Source of the DNA: Cololabis saira
Taxonomy: Eukaryota; Chordata; Actinopteri; Beloniformes; Belonidae
Length of the DNA stretch: 64,000 nucleotides
Direction of reading: 5' to 3'
Assembly (NCBI RefSeq): GCF_033807715.1
Contig: NC_084598.1
Coordinates: 46,225,231-46,289,230, forward strand
Shown: piece by piece, positions 25,301 through 36,507 of the stretch
Position numbering within the stretch: position 1 is the first letter of the stretch
Layout of the letters: each line of letters begins with the position of its first letter
Made by a program: the position numbers and the translations under genes
The notes under the pieces: generated by a model
Told to the model about the DNA's origin: nothing
Seen by the model: only the letters and a program-made list of their open reading frames with translations
Database searches by the model: none

Positions 25301-25573
25301 CCAGTCTGGCCCTCGGCAGGAGGGTCCCCCCTTATGAGCCTGGTCCTGGTCCAGGTTTCTTCCTCCTAAAGGGGAGTTTTTCCTTGCCACTGTTTGGCTT
25401 AAGGCTTTTCTCCCACTATGGGAGTTTTTACCTGCCATTGTTTATGTAATAATTGCTCGGGGGTTTATGTTTATGTTTATGTTTATGTTCATGTTCTGGA
25501 TCTCTGGAAAGCGTCTAGAGAAGTCTGTTGTATTAGACGCTATATAAATAAAATTGAATTGAATTGAATTGAA

Positions 25574-28270
25574 AGACTGGACCTCTGCAGAGGAACGAAG
25601 ACTGGACCTCTGCACAGGAACGAAGACTGGACCTCTGCAGAGGAACGAAGACTGGACCTCTGCAGAGGAACGAAGACTGGACCTCTGCAGAGGAACGAAG
25701 ACTGGACCTCTGCAGAACGAAGACTGGACCTCTGTAGAGGAACGAAGACTGGACCTCTGCAGAGGAATGAAGACTGGACCTCTGCAGAGGAACGAAGACT
25801 GGACCTCTGCAGAACGAAGACTGGACCTCTGTAGAGGAACGAAGACTGGACCTCTGCAGAGGAACGAAGACTGGACCTCTGCAGAGGAACGAAGACTGGA
25901 CCTCTGCAGAGGAACGAAGACTGGACCTCTGCAGAACGAAGACTGGACCTCTGCAGAACGAAGACTGGACCTCTGCAGAGGAACGAAGACTGGACCTCTG
26001 CAGAGGAACGAAGACTGGACCTCTGCAGAGGAACAAAGACTGGACCTCTGCAGAGGAACGAAGACTGGACCTCTGCAGAACGAAGACTGGACCTCTGCAG
26101 AGGAACGAAGACTGGACCTCTGCAGAGGAACGAAGACTGGACCTCTGCAGAGGAATGAAGACTGGACCTCTGCAGAGGAACGAAGACTGGACCTCTGCAG
26201 AGGAATGAAGACTGGACCTCTGCAGAATGAAGACTGGACCTCTGCAGAGGAACGAAAACTGGACCTCTGCAGAGGAACGAAGACTGGACCTCTGCAGAGG
26301 AATGAAGACTGGACCTCTGCAGAGGAATGAAGACTGGACCTCTGCAGAGGAACGAAGACTGGACCTCTGCAAAACGAAGACTGGACCTCTGCAGAGGAAC
26401 GAAGACTGGACCTCTGCAGAACGAAGACTGGACCTCTGCACAGGAATGAAGACTGGACCTCTGCACAGGAACGAAGACTGGACCTCTGCAGAGGAACGAA
26501 GACTGGACCTCTGCAGAGGAATGAAGACTGGACCTCTGCAGAGGAATGAAGACTGGACCTCTGCAGAGGAACGAAGACTGGACCTCTGCAGAACGAAGAC
26601 TGGACCTCTGCACAGGAATGAAGACTGGACCTCTGCACAGGAACGAAGACTGGACCTCTGCAGAGGAACGAAGACTGGACCTCTGCAGAGGAATGAAGAC
26701 TGGACCTCTGCAGAGGAATGAAGACTGGACCTCTGCAGAGGAATGAAGACTGGACCTCTGCAGAGGAACGAAGACTGGACCTCTGCAGAACGAAGACTGG
26801 ACCTCTGCACAGGAATGAAGACTGGACCTCTGCACAGGAACGAAGACTGGACCTCTGCAGAGGAACGAAGACTGGACCTCTGCAGAGGAACGAAGACTGG
26901 ACCTCTGCAGAACGAAGACTGGACCTCTGCAGAGGAACGAAGACTGGACCTCTGCAGAACGAAGACTGGACCTCTGCAGAACGAAGACTGGACCTCTGCA
27001 GAGGAACGAAGACTGGACCTCTGCAGAGGAATGAAGACTGGACCTCTGCAGAATGAAGACTGGACCTCTGCAGAGGAACGAAGACTGGACCTCTGCAGAA
27101 CGAAGACTGGACCTCTGCAGAACGAAGACTGGACCTCTGCAGAACAAAGACTGGACCTCTGCAGAGGAACGAAGACTGGACCTCTGCAGAGGAATGAAGA
27201 CTGGACCTCTGCAGAGGAACGAAGACTGGACCTCTGCAGAGGAACGAAGACTGGACCTCTGCAGAGGAACGAAGACTGGACCTCTGCAGAGGAATGAAGA
27301 CTGGACCTCTGCAGAGGAACGAAGACTGGACCTCTGCAGAACGAAGACTGGACCTCTGCAGAACGAAGACTGGACCTCTGCAGAGGAATGAAGACTGGAC
27401 CTCTGCAGAACAAAGACTGGACCTCTGCAGAATGAAGACTGGACCTCTGCAGAGGAACGAAGACTGGACCTCTGCAGAACAAAGACTGGACCTCTGCAGA
27501 ATGAAGACTGGACCTCTGCAGAGGAATGAAGACTGGACCTCTGCAGAGGAATGAATACTGGACCTCTGCAGAACAAAGACTGGACCTCTGCAGAATGAAG
27601 ACTGGACCTCTGCAGATGAATGAAGACTGGACCTCTGCAGAGGAATGAAGACTGGACCTCTGCAGAGGAACGAAGACTGGACCTCTGCAGAGGAACGAAG
27701 ACTGGACCTCTGCAGAGGAACGAAGACTGGACCTCTGCAGAACGAAGACTGGACCTCTGCAGAGGAACGAAGACTGGACCTCTGCAGAGGAATGAAGACT
27801 GGACCTCTGCAGAACGAAGACTGGACCTCTGCAGAGGAATGAAGACTGGACCTCTGTAGAACAAAGACTGGACCTCTGTAGAACAAAGACTGGACCTCTG
27901 CAGAGGAATGAAGACTGGACCTCTGCAGAGGAATGAAGACTGGACCTCTGCAGAGGAACGAAGAATGGACCTCTGCAGAGGAACCAAGACTGGACCTCTG
28001 CAGAGGAACGAAGACTGGACCTCTGCAGAACAAAGACTGGACCTCTGCAGAACGAAGACTGGACCTCTGCAGAATGAAGACTGGACCTCTGCAGAATGAA
28101 GACTGGACCTCTGCAGAGGAATGAAGACTGGACCTCTGCAGAGGAACGAAGACTGGACCTCTGCAGAACGAAGAATGGACCTCTGCAGAGGAACGAAGAC
28201 TGGACCTCTGCAGAGGAATGAAGACTGGCCCTCTGCAGAGGAATGAAGACTGGACCTCTGCAGAGGAACG
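25574..28270. repeat. Minisatellite array 4 (last array)
   Basis: The marker order follows array 2 (CACAGG cluster near 26430-26830, GAATACTGG near 27554, TGTAGAACA near 27855, AAGAATGG near 27962). It starts with one extra TGCAGAGG unit set near 25640-25710. The array ends abruptly at 28270 in unrelated unique sequence and is not followed by another L2, so this is the edge of the compound repeat. Confidence 0.95.
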
Positions 28271-29165
28271 TGGGACGACCAGTTCCAACATCCCAGTCGT
28301 CGCAGCTCAGCCTCCCAGAGTAAGTCCCACCTGGGTTCAAATCCACCAGAACCGTCTTGGTGGCTCCGCAGAGGGAACCAGACAACGCTGACAGGATCTT
28401 CGGGGGGGACAGATTCAACCGGTTTACCTCCTCCCCCCGACCTCACACCACTCCCTCATACCCCGCTGGGTGCATGGCCTCCCCCCAGGGTCATTAAAAC
28501 ACATCCAAACACACCTGTATTAGGTCATTCAAAGGTCATAACCCCCCCAGAACACTCAGTAAACGGCTCCTCCACCGTCTGGTACACATCCATCATCCTC
28601 ATTGAGAATCCAATTTAACAGACCCCCCCCATTCCTCCATCATCAAGAACCCTGAAAAACATGGAAATCCTCACATTTTTTTTTTTGCTACAATAAGATA
28701 TCAGAGTCCATTTCAACTATCGATCAACAAGTGTTGAACATTTGTGCTGATCTTGTGTTTTAATGATGATGGTGAACAAGAGAGTAAAAAGTGCCTTGTG
28801 GTCGGTGCTGCTCCTGGTTCTGAGACTAATCACAGACATACACTTATTAACCACAGTAAACTGAACAAGAGAAAAGATCCAAGTTTTACTGAAGAATTTT
28901 GACTTTCTTTGAAGTGTTAACAATCATCGTAATATCCAGAAAACATTTACAATATTTATTGGAACAAACTGAGGAACATTCCTTGATCAAGTCAAGTTCA
29001 TTTGTGTTTCATGTTTCATGAACAAACGCTGTTATTTCCACGGATCTCTTCAGTCTCTCTCTTCATCAGTGACGCGGAGAGAAACTTTAAAGACCTGACG
29101 AAGCTGAAAACACGACAACAAATAAAGGAAAACTTGGAATGAAACGGAAACATGTCCTTCCTATC
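28271..29165. other. Unique flank without a recognisable gene
   Basis: This is the first non-repetitive DNA after the satellite. I see no conserved protein frame, RNA or transposon end. It has short C runs (28427-28440, 28540-28550, 28623-28630) and a T tract at 28677. Confidence 0.6.
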
Positions 29166-29990
29166 TTCCTCCTTTAAGCTTTAAAAATAATTTCGGTAAA
29201 AACACGTTTTCATATACAGCAACATGTCTCTGGAATGAGCTGCCCACCCTAACCCTAACCCTAACCCTAACCCTAACACCCTAACCCTAACCCTAACACC
29301 CTAACCCTAACCTAACCCTAACCTAACCCCCTAACCCTAACCCTAACACCCTAACCCTAACCCCAACCCTAACACCCTAATACCCTAACCCTAACACCCT
29401 AACCCCAACCCTAACACCGTAACACTAACACCCTAACCCTAACCCTAACCCTAGCACCCTAACACCCTAACCCTAACACCCTAACCCTAACACCCTAACC
29501 CCCTAACCATAACCCTAACCCTAACACCATAACCCTAACACCTAACCCTAACACCCTAACCCCCTAACCCTAACCCCCTAACACCCTAACCCTAACCCTA
29601 ACACCCTAATACCCTAACCCTAACACCCTAACCCTAACACCCTAACCCTAACACCCTAATACCCTAACCCTAACACCCTAACCCTAACCCCCTAACCCTA
29701 ACCCTAACACCCTAACCCTAACCCCCTAACCCCCTAACCCTAACCCCTAACCCTAACCCTAACCCACTTCCCTCAAACTGATCTCAAATGAGAGGAGCCT
29801 TCACTTTCACCTGAAATGACACCTGTCCACTGGACGTTTGTGTTTTATCTTTCCTTGGTTTGATCTGTGTTGAATGTTTCTGTGTTTTTGGTTGTGTTTT
29901 GTCTTGTTTTGTTCTCTTATGAGAAGCCAATAGGAAACTAACATCAAACTTGTCGACACCTGCATTTTTCATCAGCTTTTATAAACATCG
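29166..29990 (+). pseudogene. LINE RT C-terminal remnant split by telomeric repeat
   Basis: Before the telomeric block the translation reads TFSYTATCLWNELP, which resembles the LWNxLP signature near the end of L2/CR1/Rex-group ORF2. After the block it resumes with SLKLISNERS, resembling the following SLK...FK segment. The remnant is very short and its clade cannot be assigned. The match on both sides suggests the telomeric block was inserted into an older LINE fragment. Confidence 0.5.
29247..29766 (-). repeat. Interstitial telomeric sequence (degenerate TTAGGG on the minus strand)
   Basis: About 520 bp of CCCTAA repeats lie on the plus strand, interspersed with CCCTAACA, CCCCTAA and similar variants. 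Vertebrate telomeres are TTAGGG. The degeneracy argues for an old internal block rather than a living telomere. The C-rich strand reads left to right, and unique sequence lies on both sides. Confidence 0.93.
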
Positions 29991-30108
29991 AGGACCGACA
30001 TGTAAATAAGCCTGTTGTCTTTATTGTGTTTTAATCCTCGGCAATTTATATCATTAATGTATGTGAGACTGCAATGCAGTTATTCATGTATGTTTTTTTT
30101 AAAGATTG

Positions 30109-30110
30109 TC

Positions 30111-30192
<82 letters not shown>
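30109..30192 (+). repeat. (TCAA)n microsatellite
   Basis: About twenty tandem TCAA units, followed by GTCAATAAAAAGC. The preceding AT-rich segment (29991-30108) has no recognisable gene. Confidence 0.95.
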
Positions 30193-30506
30193 GTCAATAA
30201 AAAGCAAACAGCGGGGAGTCATGTGACTCGGTGGGGGAGACGGCTGTTTCTCTGAGCAGCTCCGCCGCGGCAGCGCAGACATTTATCCATCACTACATTA
30301 GTAGTAGAAACCTCCAAACTAGAACTCATCCAGACTTTAGACAAAGAGCTTGAGGAACAATGTGGAACAAAACTCAAGTTCAAATTAAAGGCTAACTTTT
30401 TATGTACTGTTTTTTAACAATAATATAATAACAATAAAGACGTTTTGACTTAACATGAAATAAATGAACATATGAGAAGTTTGTAGAATGCTGGAATTCA
30501 GAAACG
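30193..30506. other. Segment without an identified feature
   Basis: A GC-rich patch (30212-30280, GACTCGGTGGGGGAGACGG) is followed by AT-rich DNA. The GC-rich patch could be the 5' edge of a retroelement, but I could not confirm that. Confidence 0.4.
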
Positions 30507-30515
30507 ATGTACATC

Positions 30516-30530
30516 TTCATCATCATGATC

Positions 30531-30602
<72 letters not shown>

Positions 30603-30616
30603 TTCATCTTCATCAC
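30516..30616 (+). repeat. (ATC)n microsatellite
   Basis: About 100 bp of CATCAT interrupted by three CTT units. Poly-Ile and poly-Met frames over it are artefacts. Confidence 0.95.
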
Positions 30617-30711
30617 GGTCCAGTCAGAGTCCGTCCACACAAACTGTTGCTGCTTCAACTCTGAGGACGATCAGGACACGACTCGTCCGTCCTGGACACT
30701 CTCATCACAAC

Positions 30712-30897
30712 CTGTAGAGGGAGGAAGAAAGAAGAGATCAGATAAAGGAGTGTTTGCAGAGATCCCTCCATCAGCTGTAGAGGGAGGAAGAAAGAAGAGA
30801 TCAGATAAAGGACTGTTTGCAGAGATCCCTCCATCAGCTGTAGAGGGAAGAAGAAAGAAGAGAGCAGATAAAGGAGTGTTTGCAGAGATCCCTCCAT
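30712..30897 (+). repeat. Three tandem copies of a 63-bp unit
   Basis: The unit begins GTAGAGGGAGGAAGAAAGAA and ends near CCTCCATCAGCT. The copies differ at a few bases and stop 10 bp before the TIR of the Harbinger element. The length is a multiple of three and frames stay open on both strands, but I recognise no protein. It could be part of the 3' region of the NLR gene upstream on the minus strand. Confidence 0.8.
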
Positions 30898-31247
30898 GAG
30901 CACATCCAGGGGCCTCATTTATCAACCGTTCGTACGCACAGATTTGTAGCATGCGTACGAGCATTCCCACGCAAAGTATGGAATTTATCAACCTGTACTT
31001 GTGCGCAGGAACGCGTGTAAATGTAAGCACAACTCCGACCATCCGTACACACAAAACCTAGTGGTAGAACAGTGAAACTACAAAGAGAACCCATTGAAAG
31101 AGTCACAGTGTTCAGCGATCTCAGACTTCACGTCTCCTCCAAGTAATAAAAATTCTCCATTAGTAATTTAGCAGACATTTTGAATAATTGGTGTGACAAG
31201 CTATAAAAGACAGCTTTGGCAGGATCTGAAAAGAAAATACAAGTACC

Positions 31248-32066
31248 ATGGCTTATCTTGCACTGTTGGAGGATTTAGAGACCGTGCGCTCCGCAAAAAC
31301 GCGCTCCTCAGAGAGCGCGTTTTCAAAGAGCATGCTTATCTGTTCAGTGAGAGCACGGAGTGGCTTCTCAGCAGGTAGCGCTTCCCCAAAAACATTCTAA
31401 TGGATCTATGCCGCGATTCACAACCTATGTTGGAGCGACAGACAAAACGCATCCCAGTGCAGCTCCGTTCACCCTGGGATGTTTGACCACCGGAACATTT
31501 CAGAGAGGGATTGGAGACGTATGCGGCATTTCGCAGCCGACACTAGCAGAATCATGCCGGCATACAGTGTTGTATGCAATTTCAATTTCAATTTCAATTT
31601 CAGTTTATTTATTTGCTAAGGAAGGACAGTGCACATCATTATGCGTTTACAAAATAAAGGCAGATGCACCCAAATGTAGCCTATTGGCTAATTCCCATTG
31701 GCAGTCCCCCCGGCTAGGATATAAAAACAGGCAAGTTTCAGGCAATAATTTCTCTGGCCCTAATTTACACCCAGTTTCCATACAGACATCACCAAGTCGA
31801 AATTAAACGAGGATTTCATGCCATCGCCGGATTCCCAAACATAATTGGAGCTATAGATTGCACCCAAATCGCAATAAAAGCACCATCACATAATAAATTC
31901 AGTTACGTGAACATGAAAGGATTTCATTCAATCAATGCACAAATAATCTGCATGCGACTATGTCTCTGTTGCCCGTCGTTGCCCGGTGGCCTGGAGGAAT
32001 GCAACACTGATTTATTCTGCAGAACAGCTCTGTTGGTGTTTGCCCTTCCAAACAGGAGCTTTTGAC
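31248..32066 (+). pseudogene. HARBI1-like (PIF/Harbinger) transposase, broken
   Basis: ATG 31248 sits in a strong context (ACCATGG) downstream of CTATAAAAG at 31200. The start MAYLALLEDLE is typical of fish Harbinger nucleases. The frame then shifts, and later segments read ERVFKEHAYL, GTFQRGIGDVCGISQ, GFPNIIGAIDCT and NMKGFHSINAQIIC. The Asp in GAIDCT corresponds to the first catalytic residue of the DDE nuclease. There are several frameshifts, an inserted retroelement fragment and loss of everything after the LINE, including the later catalytic residues. It is inactive. Confidence 0.82.
31578..31744 (-). mobile_element. Short retroelement 3' fragment inside the transposase
   Basis: On the minus strand this insert ends AAATAAACTGAAATTGAAAT with repeated TTGAAA, a LINE/SINE-like short-repeat tail. 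It separates two pieces that are contiguous in HARBI1-like proteins. Family unknown; limits are approximate. Confidence 0.55.
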
Positions 32067-32320
32067 TCCAATGTCAATGTCAATTTTATTTATAAAGCAC
32101 ATTTAAAAACGACGAGGTCGACCAAAGTGCTGTACAGCATACAAGAAAATAAAACAATACCAAAAGAAAAACACAGTACACAGTGTAGAAACAATAAAAT
32201 CACTAACATACTAAAATGATCAATAAAATAGTAATAAAAAATAGAAAATAGAGAATAGACGACAAAGAACAGACACATAAAGTGCACAATCAATTCTCAC
32301 AGATGTAGGGAACTAATTTG

Positions 32321-33883
32321 TCACACACTAAAGGCCAAAGAAAATAAATAAGTTTTCAAAGAAGACTTAAAAACCACTAGGGTCTCAGCAGATCTAACAT
32401 TTAGTGGCAAACTATTCCACAGCTTAGGGCCGGCCACCGCAAAAGCTTGGTCACCTCTAGTTTTGAGCCTGGATTTAGGGACGTCCAAAAGCAACTGACT
32501 TGACAACCTCAGAGCTCTGGCTGGTGTGTGAGAGTGGAGAAGTTCAGTAAGGTATTGGGGAGCCAAGCCATTCAGTGATTTAAAAACAACCAGCAGAATC
32601 TTAAAATCAATCCTGTAGTGATCAGGAAGCCAGTGCAGGGAGGCCAGAACCGGGGTAATGTGGTCACGCTTTCTACTTCCAGTCAACAGTCGAGCAGCCG
32701 GATGCCCAAACACAATAACCTCAGTTTTATTTTCATTTAGATTCAAGACATTTTGTTCCATCCAAACCTAAATGTCTTTAAGGCAAGCTAGTAGAGGCTG
32801 CAGAGAGTCCTTACACTTTAACTTTAAAGGAAGGTAGATTTGAACATCATCGGCAAAGCAATGAAAAGAAACGTCATGCTTTCGGAGAACAGAGCGCAGA
32901 GGGAGCATATATAAAGAAAATAATAATTGACCTAAAATGGAGCCTTGGGGCACCCCACAAGTAAGAGGGGCCACACTGGAGGAGAAATCACCCAAGTGGA
33001 CAGAAAAAGACCTGTCAGTCAAGTATGACTGGAGCAGCATGAGAGCCGCACCTTTGATACCCACAGAGTTCTCCAAGCGTGACATCAAGGTCCTATGATC
33101 AACGGTATCAAAGGCAGCGGTCAAATCTAAGGTCACCAGGATAGCAGCACAACCAGAATCAACAGTTAAAACCAGATCGTTGAACACTCTTAAAAGAGCA
33201 GTTTCAGTGCTGTGACGAGTTTTAAAACCAGACTGAAACTTCTCATAAATATCATTCTTTTCTAAAAATGAGTTTAACTGAATAAAAATTACTTTCTCCA
33301 ACACTTTAGACAGAAAGGGCAGTTTAGAGATGGGCCTGAAGTTAGAAAGAACGGAGGGGTCCAGATTTGGCTTTTTGATTAGTGGCTGCACAATAGCATG
33401 TTTAAAAGGAGCTGGAAAACACTCTGAGCTAAAACAGGCATGAATCAAAAAAAGAATAAAAGAACCAAGTGAAGAAAAAAACTCTTTAAAAAGGCAAGAG
33501 GGAATACTGTACGAGAGGCAGTTAGTGGGCCGTAGCTCACGAACAACATCAGACAGTGAGGACAGTGATATGGGCTCAAACTGATCAAAAACAGCTGGGC
33601 ATGTAGGATGAACAGAAGGGTCAGGAGCTGCTAGGGATGGTACAGCCCGAGGAGAAGAGATTTTGTCAACAAAGAAATGTAAAAAGTCATCAGAGAGAGC
33701 AGCCGTGGGTACAATGGGGGCAGTATCACGAGGGTTAACAAGATAATCAAGAGCTCTAAACAGAACTTTGGGCTTATCGATATTGTTGGAGACAAGGTTG
33801 CGAATGTAGCCAGTTTTAGCAGCTTTGATAGCTCTCTGATACTCCAATAAACAGTCCTTCAGGATCCCAAAAGAAACATGCAA
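32321..33883 (-). pseudogene. Reverse transcriptase region of the nested LINE
   Basis: The 371-codon part (33883-32768) has IVQPLIKKPNLDP, FRPISKLPFLS, SGFKTRHSTETA, LDLTAAFDTVDH, CGVPQGSILG and FADDVQIYL, with the catalytic Asp residues in place. A stop separates it from 32761-32321, which begins LNLNENKTEVIVFG and jumps straight to AARLLTGSRKRD. About 80 residues normally found between these are missing. It ends with HWLP, LWNSLP and a normal L2 C terminus. Confidence 0.85.
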
Positions 33884-33944
33884 CTTGTCCTTTTTCCATC
33901 TTCTCTCAGCACGCGCAAGCGTCTGAGAGCACGGACAGAGTCAT

Positions 33945-34814
33945 TCATCCACAGTTCAGAGGGTGGCTTGGAGCGCTTCCTCCTTGAGGAGCAATGGAGT
34001 CTAAGATGTTCGTGCATGTAGAATTAAAAAGAGCAACAAGCTCTTCAGCATTAAGGGCATCACAACCATCACCGGAGGAATGCATAAAGGCATTAAAAGC
34101 TGCAGAAAACTGCAGTGAAGTGCTGGAATTTATGGCACGAGAGCGGCGAGCAGGGGGACGAGCAGCAACAACAGACCCAGGGACAGTGGCAGAAAATAAA
34201 ACAGACAAATGTATGTGCCTGTATTTCTGATCAGAATCAGAATCTGATTCTGATTCTGATCAGAAATACAGGCACTGTCACAAATTTCATTGACACAGAC
34301 AGATAGGCCATACGACAGCACTAGGTCAAGAGTGTGCCCTTTTTCATGTGTCGAGCCAGAGACCCACTGAACAAGATTAAAATAGTCAATCAGAGCCAAG
34401 AAGTCTTTAACCAGAGGTCTGGTTTCGCAACACACATGGATATTGAGAGCACCAGAAATTAACAAGTGATCGTAATCCACCATAATTCCAGACAGAAAAT
34501 TCCCAAAATCCTGGATTAAATCCTTATTATATTTGGGTGGACGATATACCATCGCACACAGCAAGGGAGGACACGAATTTACTTCGAAGAGCTGATTTAA
34601 ACACACAGGCTAGTCGTCCACCTTTGCCAGTGGTTCGAGGGGAGCTGAAGAATGTACAGTCAGGAGGGAGAAGCTCTGAGAATGGAATAAACTCACCAGC
34701 ATGCAGCCAGGTCTCAGTCAGAAACATAAAATCCAGCGCACGGGAGGTGAAGAAATCATTCAGCAGGAAGGTCTTATTTGCTAGCGATCTAGCATTAATC
34801 AAGGCCATATTCAT
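33945..34814 (-). pseudogene. APE endonuclease region of the nested LINE
   Basis: Landmarks are ALINARSLANK, LTETWL (Glu), MVYRPPK and [10 protein letters not shown]. The GDFN box is degraded to SGALNIH, which removes the catalytic Asp. The usual SDH block is disrupted by the 61-bp palindrome at 34215-34275. At least one frameshift separates the 34527-34814 and 34130-34606 parts. Confidence 0.8.
34215..34275. repeat. Perfect 61-bp palindrome (29-bp arms, 3-bp loop)
   Basis: The left arm 34215-34243 is the exact reverse complement of the right arm 34247-34275, with loop CTG. The arms include CTGATCAGAATCAGAAT. It lies in the endonuclease region of the nested LINE, where a normal element has a non-palindromic sequence coding for the Ser-Asp-His block. 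Confidence 0.95.
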
Positions 34815-35014
34815 GGTGACATCAGGACTCGCGCCGGTCGAAGCCGCAGCGCGTCTTAACGGGTGAAGGTTTCTGTGGGCAACGCCACTTCTGCATGCTC
34901 ACAGCTGCCCGAGAGGCGCCACCAACCCCAGGCCAAGTTGAGCAGAGACCACCGGCGAATTCCGAGAAGCGGCGCGCAGACAGGCGCCGTCAGCAGGCCA
35001 GGAGGAGCGGAGCC

Positions 35015-35530
35015 TTAAGGCGACGCGGGATGCGCCGGCCGGCCAGGCAGCAGCATCAGCCCGGGAGCAGCAGGGAAAAGGCAGGGGATGACAGCCCGGG
35101 TCCACGGTCCTCTGAGCTGCAGTGAGCGTCTGACGGCAGAGGAGTAACCGTATCCCTTGTGCAGGAGGCGAGGATTAGCCACACAGGATGACGACAGGTA
35201 AGCCTTGATTTTTACCAATAGGCCACCGCGCTTTCCCCGTCTTTTCCGGCGCTTTTTAGCGGGATGGACATTATTTGAGCGCAGGTGAGCAGGAATACCT
35301 GCCAGCAAGGGAGGAGGGTTTGCGGACCGATCTCCCAAATCATGCCGGAGCATGTAAAGTTTCATGCCACCAGAAGCTCGGATGTTTAGAAGAGCTTGGC
35401 GATCATATGCAAGCACAGCCGAGACATCCCGACAGCAGACACAGACAAACAGGGCAAAAGCAAAAAACAAACTCAGTAGATGCGACCGACGACTCGCCAA
35501 ACATACTGGCGCCATCTTGACAGCTGTCAC
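35015..35530 (-). pseudogene. 5' ORF of the nested LINE
   Basis: The frame has 171 codons. After a hydrophobic start (LLSLFFAFALFVCVCC) it has AYDRQALLNIRAS and a basic run (KKRRKRRGKRGG), a combination that begins the polyprotein of several fish LINEs. It is cut by a stop before the endonuclease. The hydrophobic start could be mistaken for a signal peptide, but the context is a LINE. Confidence 0.6.
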
Positions 35531-36507
35531 TGAGATGTCACTAAGTTAGTGACCAAATCCTCCAACCAAATCTTAATTTATATGGATAATCTTCTAAGAA
35601 ATATATCAAACATGGTCAACATAATTATTTTACTTGTAAATATCACATACATAAATGCAAATGGAATAACAGCAAACCCTCCATTGTACATCTGAAGAAT
35701 GAATGTAAACTGTACTCAGCGTCTCTAAAACTGATGTGTGAAAAAAACGATATTGCCAAAAGCTTATATGAAACGATGTCTTTGTTTCTTAATTTTTATT
35801 AATACACTTCCCATAGCTTGTCAGTAAATGTATCTTTTTTTTGCTCTCAACCCCCCCAAATGTTGAATATCTGTAGAAAATTCATTGTTTCGTTTCATTT
35901 GCCTTTTGTTGTAAACCCTACAGAATTTTGTAAACCTCCAAGCGGGAGCTGTTGTTGCTCCATATATGGTTAATTGGAGGCGTTTCTGAATGCAAATGAC
36001 GGTAACCGTGCACGAGCACGGCAGTTAAGAACAGGTGGGATTTATCATCACTGATGTGCGTACGACCGGTGTCCGCACGTTTGATTAATCCGGATTTTTT
36101 TGTACTTACACACATTCTAAATTTCATTCCTACGACAGAATTTAGAACTTTTTCTACGAACGGTTGATAAATGAGGCCCCAAGACTTCAGAGTTCAGAGC
36201 TGCAGTGGAGCAGCTGTGTGTCTGAACATCCTGGAAGGCCATCAGTTGGAATACTCCTTTATTTCTGGACACGTGAACACCAGCACAACACTGGTCTACA
36301 ACAAACATCTGGACCCTCTGATTGGCCGACTGCTGTCTCTGTGTTTCTGTCCAATCTTGCAGCCTGTCATCATCCTCCTCTCACAGCTTCATGAGGAAAG
36401 CAGCTGCTGAGAAGCTGCAGCTTCACTGGAAACACTGATCTTTGATACCAACTGGTTTTAGTAGAAAACTGCTGGAAGCAGCAGAACCGACTCCAACCTC
36501 CACTGAC

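Larger units (their letters stand above)
20614..25573 (+). mobile_element. L2-clade LINE, copy 3
   Basis: Same structure and junctions as copies 1 and 2. It is the longest copy because its 40-bp array has 17 full and two 21-bp partial units. It shares the LITLELNV patch with copy 2 and RKILSQR with copy 1. The left junction lies 9160 bp from that of copy 2. The 3' UTR has one private change (GAAGTC for GACATC near 25522). Confidence 0.93.
32068..35535 (-). mobile_element. Near full-length L2-type LINE nested in the Harbinger element
   Basis: Reading on the minus strand, an ORF with a basic N-terminal region starts at about 35530. It is followed by an APE endonuclease (34814 to about 33945), RT (33883-32768) and C-terminal domain (32761-32321). 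The tail is ATAAAATTGACATTGACATT at 32068-32090. Frameshifts and stops occur throughout, and a block between the YADD-equivalent region and the thumb is deleted. The family is L2-like from the AFDTVDH, CGVPQGSILG and FADDVQIYL motifs and the HWLP stretch. No clear target duplication. Confidence 0.85.
30909..36180 (+). mobile_element. PIF/Harbinger DNA transposon, 5.3 kb, with nested LINE
   Basis: The ends are inverted repeats: both read GGGGCCTCATTTATCAACCG inward, with 26 identical bases before they diverge. The left part carries a HARBI1-like transposase pseudogene. A LINE of about 3.5 kb occupies 32068-35535, so the transposon proper is about 1.8 kb. The right part (35536-36180) is AT-rich with no frame. 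A 3-bp target duplication would be expected, but the flanks (TCCA and AAGA) do not show one, so flank mutation or deletion is likely. It lies downstream of the NLR LRR exons. Confidence 0.85.

Noticed and set aside
29247..29766. A true chromosome end
   Set aside because: Repeats are degenerate and unique sequence continues on both sides for tens of kilobases.
30392..30899. Poly-Ile and poly-Met ORFs
   Set aside because: Translations of an (ATC)n microsatellite.
35015..35530. Secreted protein with a signal peptide
   Set aside because: The hydrophobic start is followed by a LINE-type basic ORF and sits at the 5' end of a LINE.
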